Assembly (NCBI RefSeq): GCF_023559245.1
Contig: NZ_CP097462.1
Span: 372,001 to 436,000, forward strand
DNA from: Sphingomonas sp. KRR8
Lineage (GTDB): Bacteria > Pseudomonadota > Alphaproteobacteria > Sphingomonadales > Sphingomonadaceae
Length of the DNA stretch: 64,000 nucleotides
Direction: 5' to 3'
In this document: in pieces, positions 9,088-24,597 of the stretch
Layout: each line of letters starts with the position of its first letter
Numbering within the stretch: the first letter of the stretch is position 1
Translations under genes and position numbers: made by a program
The notes under the pieces: model-generated
Told to the model about the DNA's origin: nothing
Seen by the model: the letters and a program-made list of their open reading frames with translations, nothing else
Databases searched by the model: none

Positions 9088-10356
9088 ATGCCTTTCACCC
9101 TTCACCACCTGCCCGGCAGCGGGCCGCGACCGGGCGCGCGCGAGATGGTTGCCCTGCTGGCCGCGCTAATGGCCCTCAACGCGATCGCCATCGATTCCAT
9201 GATCCCGGCGTTGCCTGACATTGGCGCGCACCTCCATGTCACCGAAGAGAATCGGCGACAGCTGATCATTGTTATCTACATGCTGGGGTTCGGCTTCGGG
9301 CAGTTGCTATGGGGACCACTGGCCGACCGCTTCGGCCGCAAGCCGATCCTCACCGCCGGGATCACCGCCTACGCCGTTTTCGCGAGCCTCTGCTCCATTG
9401 CTCCCAGCTTCGAGGTCCTGATTGCTGGCCGATTGCTGCAGGGGGCGTCCGCCGCGGTAACTCGCGTGCTGGTGGTGGCGATGGTTCGCGACCTGTTCGA
9501 AGGCGAGGCGATGGCGCGCGTGATGAGCCTCACCTTCATGGTGTTCATGCTGGTGCCGGTACTGGCGCCAAGCTTCGGCCAGGCCATCCTCGCCATTGGA
9601 CCGTGGCAGGCGATCTTCTGGGCTCTGGCAGGCTATGGCGTGCTTCTGGGCGTGTGGAGCTATCTCCGCCTGCCGGAGACGCTGCACGCCGAATATCGCC
9701 GCAGCCTCAAACTTGGTGAACTGTGGGAGGCCGCGCGAAAGGTGCTGAGCGAGCGCCAATCGCTGGGCTATACGCTGGCGCAGACGGCGTTCTTTTCGGG
9801 GCTGGTCGCCTATATTTCGTCCATTCAGCAGATCGTCTTCGATACCTTCGATGCCGCGAGCCGGATTGGCGTCGTGTTTGGCGCGGTGGCCGCTCCGATG
9901 GCGCTGGCCGCCTTCATCAACAGCCGCTTCGTCGGACGGCTTGGGCTCCGGCGCGTGGGACACCTGGGGGTCGTCGCATTTGTCGTGATTACCAGCCTCC
10001 ATGCGCTGGCCGCGATGCTCTGGAGCGAGGGGTTGGGGGAGTTCGTTGTGCTGCAGGGGCTGACGATGGCGAGCTTCGCCTTCACCTCCTCCAACCTCAA
10101 CACGCTCGCGATGGAGAAGATGGCGCCCATCGCCGGAATGGCGAGTTCGATCCAGGGACTGGCCAGTACGGTGCTGGCCTCGGCAGCCGGTTTCGCTATT
10201 GGGCAGAGCTTTGACGGAACCCAGCGGCCCTTCCTGATCGGGCTGGCGGTGTGCGGCTGGGTCGGCGCTCTGCTAGTGGTGTTAACTGATCGTAAGCGCC
10301 TATTCGAGCGACTGCCCAAAAGGGCGGGCGGCGCCAGGGTGGTTGCGGCGGAGTAG
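9088..10356 (+). CDS. MFS drug-resistance transporter, Bcr/CflA type
   Basis: This 422-residue transporter has about 12 hydrophobic helices. The TM1 motif ALNAIAIDSMIPALPDIG and the TM2-3 loop GPLADRFGRKPIL are hallmarks of the 12-TM DHA1 Bcr/CflA group, which exports drugs, peptides or amino acids using the proton gradient. The ATG at 9088 (MPFTLHHLPGSG) is preferred; in-frame upstream codons reaching 8998 are not hydrophobic or conserved-looking. It is divergent from the GST gene. Confidence 0.88.
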   Translation: MPFTLHHLPGSGPRPGAREMVALLAALMALNAIAIDSMIPALPDIGAHLHVTEENRRQLIIVIYMLGFGFGQLLWGPLADRFGRKPILTAGITAYAVFASLCSIAPSFEVLIAGRLLQGASAAVTRVLVVAMVRDLFEGEAMARVMSLTFMVFMLVPVLAPSFGQAILAIGPWQAIFWALAGYGVLLGVWSYLRLPETLHAEYRRSLKLGELWEAARKVLSERQSLGYTLAQTAFFSGLVAYISSIQQIVFDTFDAASRIGVVFGAVAAPMALAAFINSRFVGRLGLRRVGHLGVVAFVVITSLHALAAMLWSEGLGEFVVLQGLTMASFAFTSSNLNTLAMEKMAPIAGMASSIQGLASTVLASAAGFAIGQSFDGTQRPFLIGLAVCGWVGALLVVLTDRKRLFERLPKRAGGARVVAAE

Positions 10357-10444
10357 GGAATTGGCGCCTAAAGACCGTCATGGGCAAATCCACCACGGCC
10401 TTTCCGGAACGGCAAGCCGGCGTTCGGATGGCTGACTTCGACCA

Positions 10445-10472
10445 GGCCGAACTCGCTTGCGCAAGCCCGGCC
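10445..10472 (-). terminator. Hairpin downstream of recA
   Basis: An outer GGCCG/CGGCC stem encloses the 12-base palindrome GCTTGCGCAAGC at 10455-10466. It starts 14 bases past the recA stop. There is no T-run on the recA strand, so it may be a 3'-end stabilising hairpin rather than a classical intrinsic terminator. Confidence 0.3.
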
Positions 10473-10485
10473 TAGTCACGGCAAC

Positions 10486-11559
<1,074 letters not shown>

Positions 11560-11584
11560 CGCCCTCATCCTCTCGTCAGCACCC

Positions 11585-11600
11585 GCGGAATTAATTCCGC
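11585..11600. repeat. Perfect 16-bp palindrome in the recA leader
   Basis: GCGGAATTAATTCCGC is self-complementary and lies about 25 bases upstream of the recA start codon, downstream of the SOS box. It would sit in the 5' untranslated RNA or act as a dimeric-protein site. No known operator was recognised in it. Confidence 0.6.
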
Positions 11601-11609
11601 AATGGAGCC

Positions 11610-11638
11610 GATGTACTCTATTCGTTCCTTAAGAACAA
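11610..11638 (-). promoter_or_regulatory. Candidate recA promoter overlapping the SOS box
   Basis: Read on the minus strand, a -35-like TTGTTC (11638-11633) and a -10-like TACATC (11615-11610) are separated by 17 bases. The -35 element shares bases with the LexA box, which would let LexA block polymerase. The -10 match is weak. Confidence 0.4.
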
Positions 11639-11647
11639 GCAGAGAAC
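11633..11647 (-). promoter_or_regulatory. LexA SOS box (GTTC-N7-GTTC)
   Basis: On the minus strand the sequence GTTCTCTGCTTGTTC matches the alphaproteobacterial direct-repeat LexA site GTTC-N7-GTTC exactly. It lies 74 bases upstream of the recA start. It also sits in the region shared with the divergent small ORF and terminase gene, about 160 bases from their start. Confidence 0.85.
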
Positions 11648-11809
11648 AAAAGATGGGGGTCACAGCATATTTGGGCCGAGCAACCTCTTGATACCGCACC
11701 AGTCGCCCCCCGCAAGGTCAAAGTGAACCGACGGCTGCTAAGCTTAGAAAAGAGAACCATATAGGCGAGAAAAGTTGACATGTAGGAGTTCGTCTGACCT
11801 TCTCGCCGC

Positions 11810-12148
11810 ATGAACCATCAAGGCGCGGATCGTTCGAATTCGGAGGTGGAGAGCGCCGGCACAGCCGATCCGCTCGAGCATCATTACCAACGGCTCGAGC
11901 TTGCGCTGGTCATGGCCGCGACATCAGCCCTGACCGGGAGCAGCCTTCCCGACGGAGCACCGGTGGTCAGTGCGGAAACGGCGGTCAAGCTGCTGACCCT
12001 GCGCGGAGCAAGCGCCGCGCGCTCCTCTGCTGGCGGTCGGTTGCCGCAGGTCGATCCCGCCCAACTGCGTCGAACCCTCGCAGCGCGGATCATGGCGGTG
12101 CGCCACGTGACGGCTCATCCTTCGACGCCGAACGATGACCCAGAGTGA
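11810..12148 (+). CDS. Small protein coupled to the terminase gene; possible small terminase subunit
   Basis: This 112-residue ORF is not confidently recognised. It is alanine-rich with a helical central stretch (HHYQRLELALVMAATSALTG) and a basic segment near RRTLAARIMAVRH. Its stop codon overlaps the GTG start of the large terminase. In gene transfer agent clusters the gene before the large terminase (gp1) is a small subunit of about 100 residues, so position and size fit, but no diagnostic motif is seen. The ribosome-binding site is weak. Function is inferred from context only. Confidence 0.55.
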   Translation: MNHQGADRSNSEVESAGTADPLEHHYQRLELALVMAATSALTGSSLPDGAPVVSAETAVKLLTLRGASAARSSAGGRLPQVDPAQLRRTLAARIMAVRHVTAHPSTPNDDPE

Positions 12149-13470
12149 AACAAGGTGAGCTTGAGGCGCTTATTGCCGACCTGAGCCATGAGCAGCTTCG
12201 CCACTTCATGGAAAAGCTGGACCCTCCGCTGATGCAGGCGACCCTTGCCGACTGGCGATTGTGGGCGCGGCCCGAGCAACTCGCCCCGGCGGGCAATTGG
12301 TCAACCTGGGTCCTGATGGCGGGGCGCGGGTTCGGTAAGACCAGGGCTGGCGCGGAGTGGGTCGCAGAGCAGGTCCGCCGGGGAGAGAAGCTGCGCATCG
12401 CACTGGTTGGCGCGACGTTCGAGGAAGCGCGCGATGTGATGGTCGAGGGGCGCAGCGGTCTGCGGGAGGTGGCTGGTGACCTGATTGCCAGCTGGGTGCC
12501 AAGCCGCCGCCGAATATTGTTCCGTAATGGGTCGGAAGCGAGCCTCTTCTCCGGCGCTTCGCCCGAGTCCTTCAGGGGGCCTGAGCATCACATCGCCTGG
12601 TGTGACGAGCTCGCCAAATGGAAGAAGGCGGAGCAAAGCTGGCAGATGCTGCAGATGGGGCTGCGCCTCGGCTCACATCCGCGCGCGCTGATCACCACTA
12701 CGCCGCGGGGCGGCGGCCTGCTTCAGTCGATCCTGGACAATGGGGGCACGGTCCGCACGGGCGGCTCGACCAACGCCAATCCGCACCTGTCGCCCGCATT
12801 CCGGCAGGCGATGGAGCGCCTGTTCGGCGGCACGCGCCTTGGGCGACAAGAGCTGGACGGTGAGCTTATCGCCGACACGCCCGGGGCGCTGTGGACCGCC
12901 GCCATGATCGAGGCCAGCCGCTGGCCGGATGCCACGCCCGCCCCGCCCTTCACCCGAGTGGTGATCGGGGTTGATCCGCCGAGCGGCGAGGGCACGTGCG
13001 GGATCGTCGCCTGCGCGATCGACCCCGAGGGCCGGGGCCATGTCCTGGCCGACCACAGCGTCAGTGCGAGCCGTCCGGAACGGTGGGCAGCGGCGGTTGG
13101 CGACGCGGCGGCGCTGCATGGCGAGCGGGCCAGCGACCGCCGCGCGCTGGTTGTGGCGGAGCGCAACCAAGGGGGCGAGATGGTGCGCAGCGTCCTGCAT
13201 GCGGCCGCGCCCGACCTTCACGTCCGCATGGTCACCGCCACCCAAGGCAAGAGCCGCCGCGCCGAGCCGGTCGCGCTGCGGTTCGAGGCCGGGCGTGCGT
13301 TCCTTCACGGCGCCTTTCCTTCGCTCGAGGCGCAGCTGATGGGACTGATCGCCGGCGGCGGCTATGAGGGGCCCGGCCACAGCCCTGACCGCGCCGATGC
13401 GATGGTCTGGGCGCTGACGGAGCTGTTGCTGGGCGCCAGGACCCTGCCGCCGGCGGTCCGGGGACTCTAG
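12145..13470 (+). CDS. GTA/phage-type terminase large subunit
   Basis: This 441-residue DNA-packaging motor protein appears intact. The N-terminal ATPase has Walker A GRGFGKTRAGAEW, Walker B HHIAWCDEL and the coupling motif TTTPRGG. The C-terminal RNase H-like nuclease shows acidic positions in VIGVDPPSG, VVAERNQGG and HSPDRADAMVWAL. This form is typical of gene transfer agents of alphaproteobacteria. It begins at a GTG overlapping the previous stop. Unusually, no portal, protease or capsid gene follows: the next gene is a convergent aldo/keto reductase one base away. Confidence 0.9.
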   Translation: MKQGELEALIADLSHEQLRHFMEKLDPPLMQATLADWRLWARPEQLAPAGNWSTWVLMAGRGFGKTRAGAEWVAEQVRRGEKLRIALVGATFEEARDVMVEGRSGLREVAGDLIASWVPSRRRILFRNGSEASLFSGASPESFRGPEHHIAWCDELAKWKKAEQSWQMLQMGLRLGSHPRALITTTPRGGGLLQSILDNGGTVRTGGSTNANPHLSPAFRQAMERLFGGTRLGRQELDGELIADTPGALWTAAMIEASRWPDATPAPPFTRVVIGVDPPSGEGTCGIVACAIDPEGRGHVLADHSVSASRPERWAAAVGDAAALHGERASDRRALVVAERNQGGEMVRSVLHAAAPDLHVRMVTATQGKSRRAEPVALRFEAGRAFLHGAFPSLEAQLMGLIAGGGYEGPGHSPDRADAMVWALTELLLGARTLPPAVRGL

Positions 13471-13471
13471 C

Positions 13472-14593
<1,122 letters not shown>

Positions 14594-14706
14594 TTAAGCG
14601 GCGAGTACGACAGGACTTCGGACGTGCCGATAAGGGCGGCTAGCTGACAGCCGCGCCTTCTGCGCGCCACTCCGGCGCTCCTCAACTTCGCTCGGGATGG
14701 GCGGCG

Positions 14707-16755
14707 TTATTGGTCGAGGAAGCTCCGCATCTTCCGCGACCGGCTCGGATGCTTCAGCTTCCGCAGCGCCTTGGCCTCGATCTGCCGGATACGCTCGCGG
14801 GTCACGCTGAACTGCTGGCCGACCTCTTCGAGCGTGTGATCGGTGTTCATTCCGATCCCGAAGCGCATGCGCAGCACGCGCTCCTCGCGCGGGGTGAGTG
14901 ACGCCAGTACCCGTGTCACCGTCTCCTTGAGGTTCGCCTGGATGGCGGCGTCGACCGGGATGACGGCGTTCTTGTCCTCGATGAAGTCGCCGAGGTGGCT
15001 GTCTTCCTCGTCGCCGATCGGCGTTTCGAGGCTGATCGGCTCCTTGGCGATCTTGAGGACCTTGCGCACCTTCTCGAGCGGCATGGAGAGTCGCTCGGCG
15101 AGCTCTTCCGGGGTCGCTTCGCGGCCCGTCTCGTGGAGGAACTGGCGGCTGGTGCGGACGAGCTTATTGATCGTCTCGATCATGTGGACCGGGATGCGGA
15201 TGGTCCGCGCCTGGTCGGCGATCGAGCGGGTGATCGCCTGCCGGATCCACCAGGTGGCGTAGGTCGAGAACTTGTAGCCGCGGCGATACTCGAACTTGTC
15301 CACCGCCTTCATCAGGCCGATGTTGCCTTCCTGGATGAGGTCCAGGAACTGCAGGCCGCGGTTGGTGTACTTCTTGGCAATGGAGATGACGAGGCGCAGG
15401 TTGGCCTCGACCATTTCCTTCTTGGCGATGCGGGCCTCGCGCTCGCCCTTCTGGACCATGTTCACGATCTTGCGGAATTCGGCCAGGTTCATGCCGGTGG
15501 CCTGGCTGATCTCACCGATCTCGACCCGGATGCAGTCGACGCTGTCGCCTTCGGCGGCAGTGAAGGCGGCCCACTTCTTGTCGAGCTTGGCGACGCGCGG
15601 CAGCCACGCCTCGTCGAGCTCATTGCCCATATATTCGTCGAGGAACTGCTTGCGCGGCACGCGGTGGCGCTCGGCCAGGCGCAGCATCTGCCCGCCCAAT
15701 GCGGTCAGGCGACGGTTGTAGCTGTAGAGCTGCTCAACGAGATACTCGATCTTGGAGCCGTGGAACTGCATCGCCTCGACTTCGGCGGTGAGCTGTTCAC
15801 GCAGCTTCTGATACTTCTTCTCTTCGGCCGGGGGGTAGGCCTGGCCGGCCGACATGGCGTTCAGCCGCGCGTCCTGCAGCTTGGCGAACTTCTTGTAGTG
15901 GCCGGTGATGAGGGCGAACTTCTCGAGCGCCTGCGGCTTGAGGGTTTCCTCCATCTGCGCGAGGCTGAGGGTGTTGTCGTCCTCTTCCTCCTCGGCGGCG
16001 CCTTCCGGACGCGCGCGACGTTCGGTGAACTCGTCTTCCTCGTCGTCGGCGGCGGGAGCTTCCTCCGGCTCCGCGTCTTCCTTGATGGTCGGCCCGGCGA
16101 CCGCGGCGCTGATCTCACCCGCGCCCTCGCCATCCTCGCTCTCGGCGGCGTTGATCTGCTCGGCGGTGGGACCCTTGGACAGCATGGCTTCGAGATCGAG
16201 GATCTCGCGCAGCTGCATGCGGCCTTCGTTGAGGGCGTTCGACCATTCGATGATGGAGGTGAAGGTGATCGGGCTGTCGCACAAACCCCAGATCATCGTG
16301 TCGCGGCCAGCCTCGATGCGCTTGGCGATGGCGATCTCGCCCTCGCGGCTGAGCAGCTCAACGGCGCCCATCTCGCGCAGGTACATGCGCACCGGGTCGT
16401 CGGTGCGGTCGGTCGGCTCCTTCTTGACCGCGGCGGCCGGACGCGCGCCGCCGTCGTCGAGCGGGTCGACCTCTTCGGCCTCGTTGGAGGAGTCCGAATC
16501 CTGCTCGTCCTCATCGTCGTCGGAGCCTTCGTTCCGCTCGACGATCTGGACGCCCATGTCGTTGAGTTCCGACATCAGGTCTTCGATCTGCTCGTTCTGG
16601 TCGGCCGGCAGCGCTGCGTTGATCTCATCAATGGTGATGGTGCCACGCTTCTTGGCGCGCGCCTTCAACCGCTTGATCGCAGCGTCGTTGAGGTCGATCA
16701 GGGGCGCATCGTCGCCGTCCTGGGGTTCGGTTTCCTGAATCTCTGCTTTCGCCAT
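14707..16755 (-). CDS. rpoD: RNA polymerase primary sigma factor RpoD
   Basis: This 682-residue housekeeping sigma-70 factor has all regions in order: an acidic region 1.1 with an Asp/Glu/Ser-rich stretch, region 1.2 [11 protein letters not shown], a long non-conserved insert rich in Glu and Ala (about residues 180-270), region 2 with [17 protein letters not shown], region 3 and region 4 [17 protein letters not shown] HTH ending [18 protein letters not shown]. It follows dnaG by 11 bases and completes a yqeY-dnaG-rpoD macromolecular-synthesis cluster. Confidence 0.98.
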   Translation of the reverse strand: MAKAEIQETEPQDGDDAPLIDLNDAAIKRLKARAKKRGTITIDEINAALPADQNEQIEDLMSELNDMGVQIVERNEGSDDDEDEQDSDSSNEAEEVDPLDDGGARPAAAVKKEPTDRTDDPVRMYLREMGAVELLSREGEIAIAKRIEAGRDTMIWGLCDSPITFTSIIEWSNALNEGRMQLREILDLEAMLSKGPTAEQINAAESEDGEGAGEISAAVAGPTIKEDAEPEEAPAADDEEDEFTERRARPEGAAEEEEDDNTLSLAQMEETLKPQALEKFALITGHYKKFAKLQDARLNAMSAGQAYPPAEEKKYQKLREQLTAEVEAMQFHGSKIEYLVEQLYSYNRRLTALGGQMLRLAERHRVPRKQFLDEYMGNELDEAWLPRVAKLDKKWAAFTAAEGDSVDCIRVEIGEISQATGMNLAEFRKIVNMVQKGEREARIAKKEMVEANLRLVISIAKKYTNRGLQFLDLIQEGNIGLMKAVDKFEYRRGYKFSTYATWWIRQAITRSIADQARTIRIPVHMIETINKLVRTSRQFLHETGREATPEELAERLSMPLEKVRKVLKIAKEPISLETPIGDEEDSHLGDFIEDKNAVIPVDAAIQANLKETVTRVLASLTPREERVLRMRFGIGMNTDHTLEEVGQQFSVTRERIRQIEAKALRKLKHPSRSRKMRSFLDQ

Positions 16756-16766
16756 CGTGCCGCCAC

Positions 16767-18623
16767 TTAGTCGCCCGCGGCCAGTTCCGCCAGCCGCTTG
16801 GTTGTTTCGTCCTTGGCGAGGTGCAGCCGCTGCTGTTCCCCGACCAATTCTTCGCTCCAGTCCGCGCCCAGACGATCGGTCGCTTCCCGCAGCGCGGCGG
16901 CGATTTCCGCCTGAGCGCAGAGGGTCTCGATGGCGATGCCGAGGTCGCGCGTGGCGCGCTCGGGATCGCTGTCCGGACGGGTGAAGGTGAAGCTCATGCC
17001 TGCTCCGCGCCGCCCCTCGGAAAGGAAGGACGCAGCTCCTGCACTTCGCAATATGGTGGCAATGCCTTGCCGATCAAGCGCTTGGCCGGAAAGCGCCGCG
17101 TCCAGCAGGCGATCCCGGGCCTCCGTGGCAGCCCGGTCACGGAAGGACAGGCGCTGCAGCGCCGAGAAGTGCTCGGCGATGGAATCGGGGTAGAGCGACA
17201 GGCCGGTCAGTACCGCACGGGCGGTGGCACGGTCGATTCCCTCCGACCCGATGCTCCGCGCGGCCGGGCTGGCGGGAGGCTCGGGCGGAACAAAGCCCTT
17301 GCCTTTGACCCAGTTGCCGCGGCGCTGGGGAGTGAAGCCGCCGCCCCGGTGAGGACGCTCGCGCTGGGTCAGCGCGTCGAAGCGGCCGAGCCATTCCTCG
17401 CGGTAGAGCTGCGACAGGCTGCGATCGCCGATCGCCGTGGCGTGGGCGAGCAGGCGTTGCTTCAGCCCGGCGCGCTCTTCGGGGGTGGAGAGCGGCGTGG
17501 CGTCGAATTCGTGCCGCCACAGCCGGTCGACCAGCGGCTCGGGCTCGGCCAGCACAGCGTCGATGGCTGCGCGGCCACCGGCCTTGATCAGGTCATCGGG
17601 ATCTTGCCCGGCGGGCAGCGCGACGAAACGCAGGGTCCGTTCCGGCGCCAGGTGGGGAAGGGCGCGCAGGGCGGCGCGGATGGCGGCCATCTGTCCCGCC
17701 GCATCCCCGTCGAAACAGAGGATCGGCGCCGGGTCGAGTCGCCACAGGATCGCCAGCTGCGCCTCGGTCAGCGCGGTACCATTGGGCGCCACGCTCTCGG
17801 CAATGCCCGCCTGGTCGAGCGCGATCACGTCCATATAGCCTTCGACCACAATGATGCGGTTGGCCTGGCGGCTGGCGGGCGATGCGCGGTCGATGTTGTA
17901 GAGGGTGCGGCCCTTGTCGAAGAGGACGGTCTCGGGGCTGTTCAAGTACTTCGGCTCGCCCGTGCCGATGATCCGACCGCCAAAGCCGATCACCCGGCCG
18001 CGTGCGTCGCGGATTGGGATCATCAGCCGCCCGCGGAAGCGGTCGTAGGCCTCCTTGTTCGGCTTCTCGGGCCGGATCAGCAGGCCGCAGTCGACCAGCT
18101 TGTCCTCGCCCTGCTCCTTCAAAGCCGCCTTGAGCCGGGTCCGGCCGTCCGGCGCGAAGCCGATCCCGAAGCGCTGCACCGTGAGCGAAGAGAAGCCACG
18201 CTTCTTCACATAGGCCCGCGCCTCGCCGGCTTCGTCTTTCTGAAGCTGCTCGGCGAACCAGAGCTGCGCCGCCGCCATGACGTCGTGCAGCGTAGCCGCG
18301 CGGCTGGCCTTCTCCTGCGCTCGGGGGTCCGGCGCCGGCACCTGCATCCCGACCTTGTCAGCAAGCTCCTTCACCGCATCCATGAACGGCAGTCCACGCT
18401 GCTCGGTCAGGAAGCGGATGGCGTCGCCATGCGCGCCGCAGCCGAAGCAATGATAGAAGGCCTTCTCGTCATTGACGTAGAAGCTTGGCGTCTTCTCGTC
18501 GTGGAACGGGCAGCAGCCTTTGTATTCACGGCCGGCGCGGGTGAGCTTCACTTGGCTGGCAATGATGGCCGACAGCAGCGTGCGGGCGCGCAATTCGTCG
18601 AGAAAGGCAGGGGAGAGGGTCAC
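16767..18623 (-). CDS. dnaG: DNA primase DnaG
   Basis: This 618-residue primase lays RNA primers at the replication fork. The N-terminal zinc-binding domain shows [12 protein letters not shown] and [11 protein letters not shown], the TOPRIM core has [11 protein letters not shown] and [13 protein letters not shown], and the C-terminal part should contact DnaB helicase. A GTG at 18623 (reading [15 protein letters not shown]) is chosen because DnaG homology normally begins just before this segment; the open frame extends upstream to 18722 but would overlap yqeY and lacks homology-like sequence. The Shine-Dalgarno match is weak, so the start is uncertain. Confidence 0.95.
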   Translation of the reverse strand: MTLSPAFLDELRARTLLSAIIASQVKLTRAGREYKGCCPFHDEKTPSFYVNDEKAFYHCFGCGAHGDAIRFLTEQRGLPFMDAVKELADKVGMQVPAPDPRAQEKASRAATLHDVMAAAQLWFAEQLQKDEAGEARAYVKKRGFSSLTVQRFGIGFAPDGRTRLKAALKEQGEDKLVDCGLLIRPEKPNKEAYDRFRGRLMIPIRDARGRVIGFGGRIIGTGEPKYLNSPETVLFDKGRTLYNIDRASPASRQANRIIVVEGYMDVIALDQAGIAESVAPNGTALTEAQLAILWRLDPAPILCFDGDAAGQMAAIRAALRALPHLAPERTLRFVALPAGQDPDDLIKAGGRAAIDAVLAEPEPLVDRLWRHEFDATPLSTPEERAGLKQRLLAHATAIGDRSLSQLYREEWLGRFDALTQRERPHRGGGFTPQRRGNWVKGKGFVPPEPPASPAARSIGSEGIDRATARAVLTGLSLYPDSIAEHFSALQRLSFRDRAATEARDRLLDAALSGQALDRQGIATILRSAGAASFLSEGRRGAGMSFTFTRPDSDPERATRDLGIAIETLCAQAEIAAALREATDRLGADWSEELVGEQQRLHLAKDETTKRLAELAAGD

Positions 18624-18693
18624 CGGATCACTGATTCGGAGCAGGTCACGCCCGACCTTAACTTCCCACCATCGCTTTCGGGAGAGAGGTTGT

Positions 18694-19146
18694 TCAGGCC
18701 AGCGCCGCCCGCACCTGCGCACTGGCGCGCGCCGGCTCGATGCTGGTGGGGTAGCGTTCTTTCACGGCGGCCATGACCCGGCCCATGTCCTTCATGCTCG
18801 ACGCGCCAAGCTCGGTGATCAGCGCCTGCACCGCGGCGGTCGCCTCCGCTTCGTCCAACTGCTTGGGCAGGAAACGCTCAATGACGGCGATCTCGGCTTC
18901 TTCGGTCGCTGCCAGCTCTTCGCGGTTGCCCTTGCGATAGAGGTCGACCGATTCGCGGCGCTGCTTGATCATCTTTTGCAGCACTTCGGTGACGACCTGG
19001 TCATCGTCGGCCGGCGCGCTGCTCGTGCGAAGTTCGATATCGCGATTCTTGATGGCGCTCTGGATCAGCCGGATCGTGCCCGTGGCGCTCTTGTCGCCGC
19101 CCTTCATGGCCGCAACCAGCGCGGCCTTGATGTCATCTCGGATCAT
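18694..19146 (-). CDS. GatB/YqeY domain protein
   Basis: This 150-residue helical protein resembles the YqeY family, related to the tRNA-binding tail of the GatB amidotransferase subunit. Typical features are MIRDDIKAALVAAMKGGD at the start and FLPKQLDEAE and KDMGRVMAAVKERYP toward the end. It lies just upstream of dnaG, the position taken by rpsU in enterobacteria. The exact cellular function of free-standing YqeY is not established. The start at 19146 is set by homology; the longer open frame to 19833 overlaps carA and is not coding. Confidence 0.92.
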   Translation of the reverse strand: MIRDDIKAALVAAMKGGDKSATGTIRLIQSAIKNRDIELRTSSAPADDDQVVTEVLQKMIKQRRESVDLYRKGNREELAATEEAEIAVIERFLPKQLDEAEATAAVQALITELGASSMKDMGRVMAAVKERYPTSIEPARASAQVRAALA

Positions 19147-19284
19147 CGTCTCGTCTCGTTCGGGAAAGCGGCCAGCCGTAGCGGCGGTTTTCCGGCCTGA
19201 CCAGCCGTTGACCGGACCGCCGCAAGCGCTTAGCGACCGCCGCTTAGCGACATCGTTGTCCATTCCCGAAGGAGCCTCCACCCG

Positions 19285-20469
19285 ATGGCCAGCCCTGTGC
19301 CCGCGCCTGCGCCTCAACCCAGCGGCGCGACCGGAGTCCTGGTGTTCGCCGATGGCCGGGTCGCCTGGGGCCAGGGGTTCGGCGCGGAAGGAGAGGCGGT
19401 TGGAGAGTTGTGCTTCAACACCGCCATGACCGGTTATCAGGAGGTGATGACCGATCCCTCCTACGCCCGGCAGGTGGTCGCCTTCACTTTCCCGCACATC
19501 GGCAATGTCGGCGCCAATGACGAGGACGTCGAGGCCGACGATCCCCATGCGCTCGGCTGTATCGTGCGCGAGGCGGTCACGGGACCGAGCAACTTTCGCA
19601 GCACGATCGACTTTCCAGAGTGGATGAAGCGCCACGATCGCATCGGCCTGGCCGGGCTCGACACGAGGGCGCTGACCCGGCTGGTGCGCAAGGAAGGCCC
19701 GCCGACCATCGTCATCGCGCATCGGGCTGACGGCAAGTTCGACCTGCCGGCGCTGCAGCGGATGGCGGCCGAGTGGCCCGGCCTCGAGGGCATGGACCTC
19801 GCGAAGGAGGTCAGCCGAGAGCAGCTGGAGCATTGGTCAGGCGGCCACTGGAACCTGGACATCGGCTATGGCGATGCTCCGCTGCCGCACGCTGGCGGAG
19901 AGCCGAAGCGCGCTCATGTGGTCGCGATCGATTATGGCGCCAAGCGCAACATCTTCCGCTCGCTGGTCGAGGCAGGTGCGGAGGTCACCATCCTGCCCGC
20001 GACCGCGACGTTTGACGAGATCATGGGGCACAATCCCGACGGCTTCTTCCTCTCGAACGGCCCGGGCGATCCGGCGGCGACGGGGGAGTATGCCATTCCG
20101 GTGATCCGCCAGATGCTGGACACCGGCAAGCCTTTGTTCGGCATCTGCCTCGGTCACCAGCTTCTGGCTCTCGCCGTCGGGGGCCGGACGTCCAAGATGT
20201 TCCAGGGTCACCGCGGCGCTAACCACCCCGTCAAGCGACTGGCCGACGGCGCAGTCGAGATCACCAGCATGAACCACGGCTTTGCAGTCGAGCGCGAGGG
20301 GCTTCCGGCCGGCGTCAAGGAGACGCACGTCTCGCTGTTCGACGGCTCCAATTGCGGGCTCGAACTGGAAGGCCGCCCGGTGTTCAGCGTGCAGTACCAC
20401 CCCGAAGCCAGCCCGGGCCCGCAGGACAGCTTCTACCTGTTCGAGCGGTTCGTGGGGATGATGCGGTGA
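19285..20469 (+). CDS. carA: Carbamoyl-phosphate synthase small subunit
   Basis: The 394-residue glutaminase subunit supplies ammonia to CarB for carbamoyl phosphate, feeding pyrimidine and arginine synthesis. The N-domain carries CFNTAMTGYQEVMTDPSY, and the class I glutamine amidotransferase domain has FGICLGHQ with nucleophile Cys288 and QYHPEA with His372 and Glu374. GGEGCC-like purines (AAGGAG at about 19270) precede the ATG. The stop overlaps the GTG start of a lipoprotein gene that separates carA from carB. Confidence 0.97.
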   Translation: MASPVPAPAPQPSGATGVLVFADGRVAWGQGFGAEGEAVGELCFNTAMTGYQEVMTDPSYARQVVAFTFPHIGNVGANDEDVEADDPHALGCIVREAVTGPSNFRSTIDFPEWMKRHDRIGLAGLDTRALTRLVRKEGPPTIVIAHRADGKFDLPALQRMAAEWPGLEGMDLAKEVSREQLEHWSGGHWNLDIGYGDAPLPHAGGEPKRAHVVAIDYGAKRNIFRSLVEAGAEVTILPATATFDEIMGHNPDGFFLSNGPGDPAATGEYAIPVIRQMLDTGKPLFGICLGHQLLALAVGGRTSKMFQGHRGANHPVKRLADGAVEITSMNHGFAVEREGLPAGVKETHVSLFDGSNCGLELEGRPVFSVQYHPEASPGPQDSFYLFERFVGMMR

Positions 20470-21166
20470 GAAGCATGCTTGCGGTTCTTGCCGTGACGCC
20501 GCTTCTCAGCGGCTGCCACCGCGAAGCACCCGGGATACGCGGGCACGTCGAGACCATGCAGCAACGCATGAAGCGGCAGGAGGCCGAGTTCAACGCGTCT
20601 CCCGACGTCAAGGGACCGGGCCTTCACGCGGCACTGAATTCGCTCGGCATCAATGACGCATGGATGCGGAAGGTCAACGACGAGGGCGTCGAAATCATTC
20701 AGTTGCGAGTACCTCAAGCTGAGTTCGCGAAGCTTGATCACCGCGCACTCGCAAAGCTGATGTTCGACAGCCGATATCGGTTCGAATTCGCGGACAAGGA
20801 TCAGGCTCACGAGGCCGCGCTCTATCATGGCGCCGAGCGCAACGAGCGCGACAAGCGCAAGGCGCTAGACGAGCTGCGCCGGCGTGGCCAACTCGACAGC
20901 TATCCCCGTTACCGTGCCGGCATGGCGGTCAGTGCTTTTGCCCCGCAGCTCGAGGCATGGTGCGGGTATCAGCCCGGACAGGCGTTCAAGATCATCGCAG
21001 GCAATTGGGTGGACTACGCCCATCCCATGGTCGATCTGGCCGCGGCCGACATGCAGGGGCGCGCATCGGCGTCCTTCGACTGCGTCAAGCGGGTGGTGGA
21101 TGCGACGCCAGACCTGCGGCATCGCTTTATCGGCAATCGGGGACGCGAAGGAGCGATCGACTACTA

Positions 21167-21167
<1 letters not shown>
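20466..21167 (+). CDS. Predicted lipoprotein inserted between carA and carB
   Basis: The 233-residue protein starts at a GTG overlapping the carA stop and ends in a TAATG overlapping the carB start, so all three genes are translationally coupled. The N-terminus [17 protein letters not shown] is a short lipoprotein signal with a good lipobox (LLSGC), predicting export and lipidation at Cys17. The rest is soluble, mixed-charge, with a conserved-looking centre ([13 protein letters not shown]) and two further cysteines. I do not recognise the family. Its link to carbamoyl-phosphate synthesis is purely positional. Confidence 0.85.
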
Positions 21168-24505
<3,338 letters not shown>

Positions 24506-24515
24506 ACCTCCCATG

Positions 24516-24568
24516 AACCAGCCCGCCAATCACGCGGCCCTCGGGTCAGCGCGGCGGGCGGGTTTTGT
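24516..24568 (+). terminator. Intrinsic terminator after carB
   Basis: AACC-A-GCCCGCC (24516-24527) can pair with GGCGGGC-G-GGTT (24553-24564), giving an 11-bp stem with one mismatch, followed by TTGTT. It closes the carA-lipoprotein-carB transcript before greA. Confidence 0.7.
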
Positions 24569-24597
24569 TGAGTGGATATGAAGGACTGGATGCGCCC

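Noticed and set aside
11775..11809. TTGACA at 11775-11780 as a promoter for the terminase pair
   Set aside because: The -35 is perfect, but no acceptable -10 occurs at 16-18 bases and the start point would fall on the ATG.
14995..16770. 591-codon open frame antisense to rpoD
   Set aside because: Shadow of rpoD; no start signal and no family resemblance.
16821..18776. 651-codon open frame antisense to dnaG
   Set aside because: Shadow of dnaG, which is intact with zinc and TOPRIM motifs.
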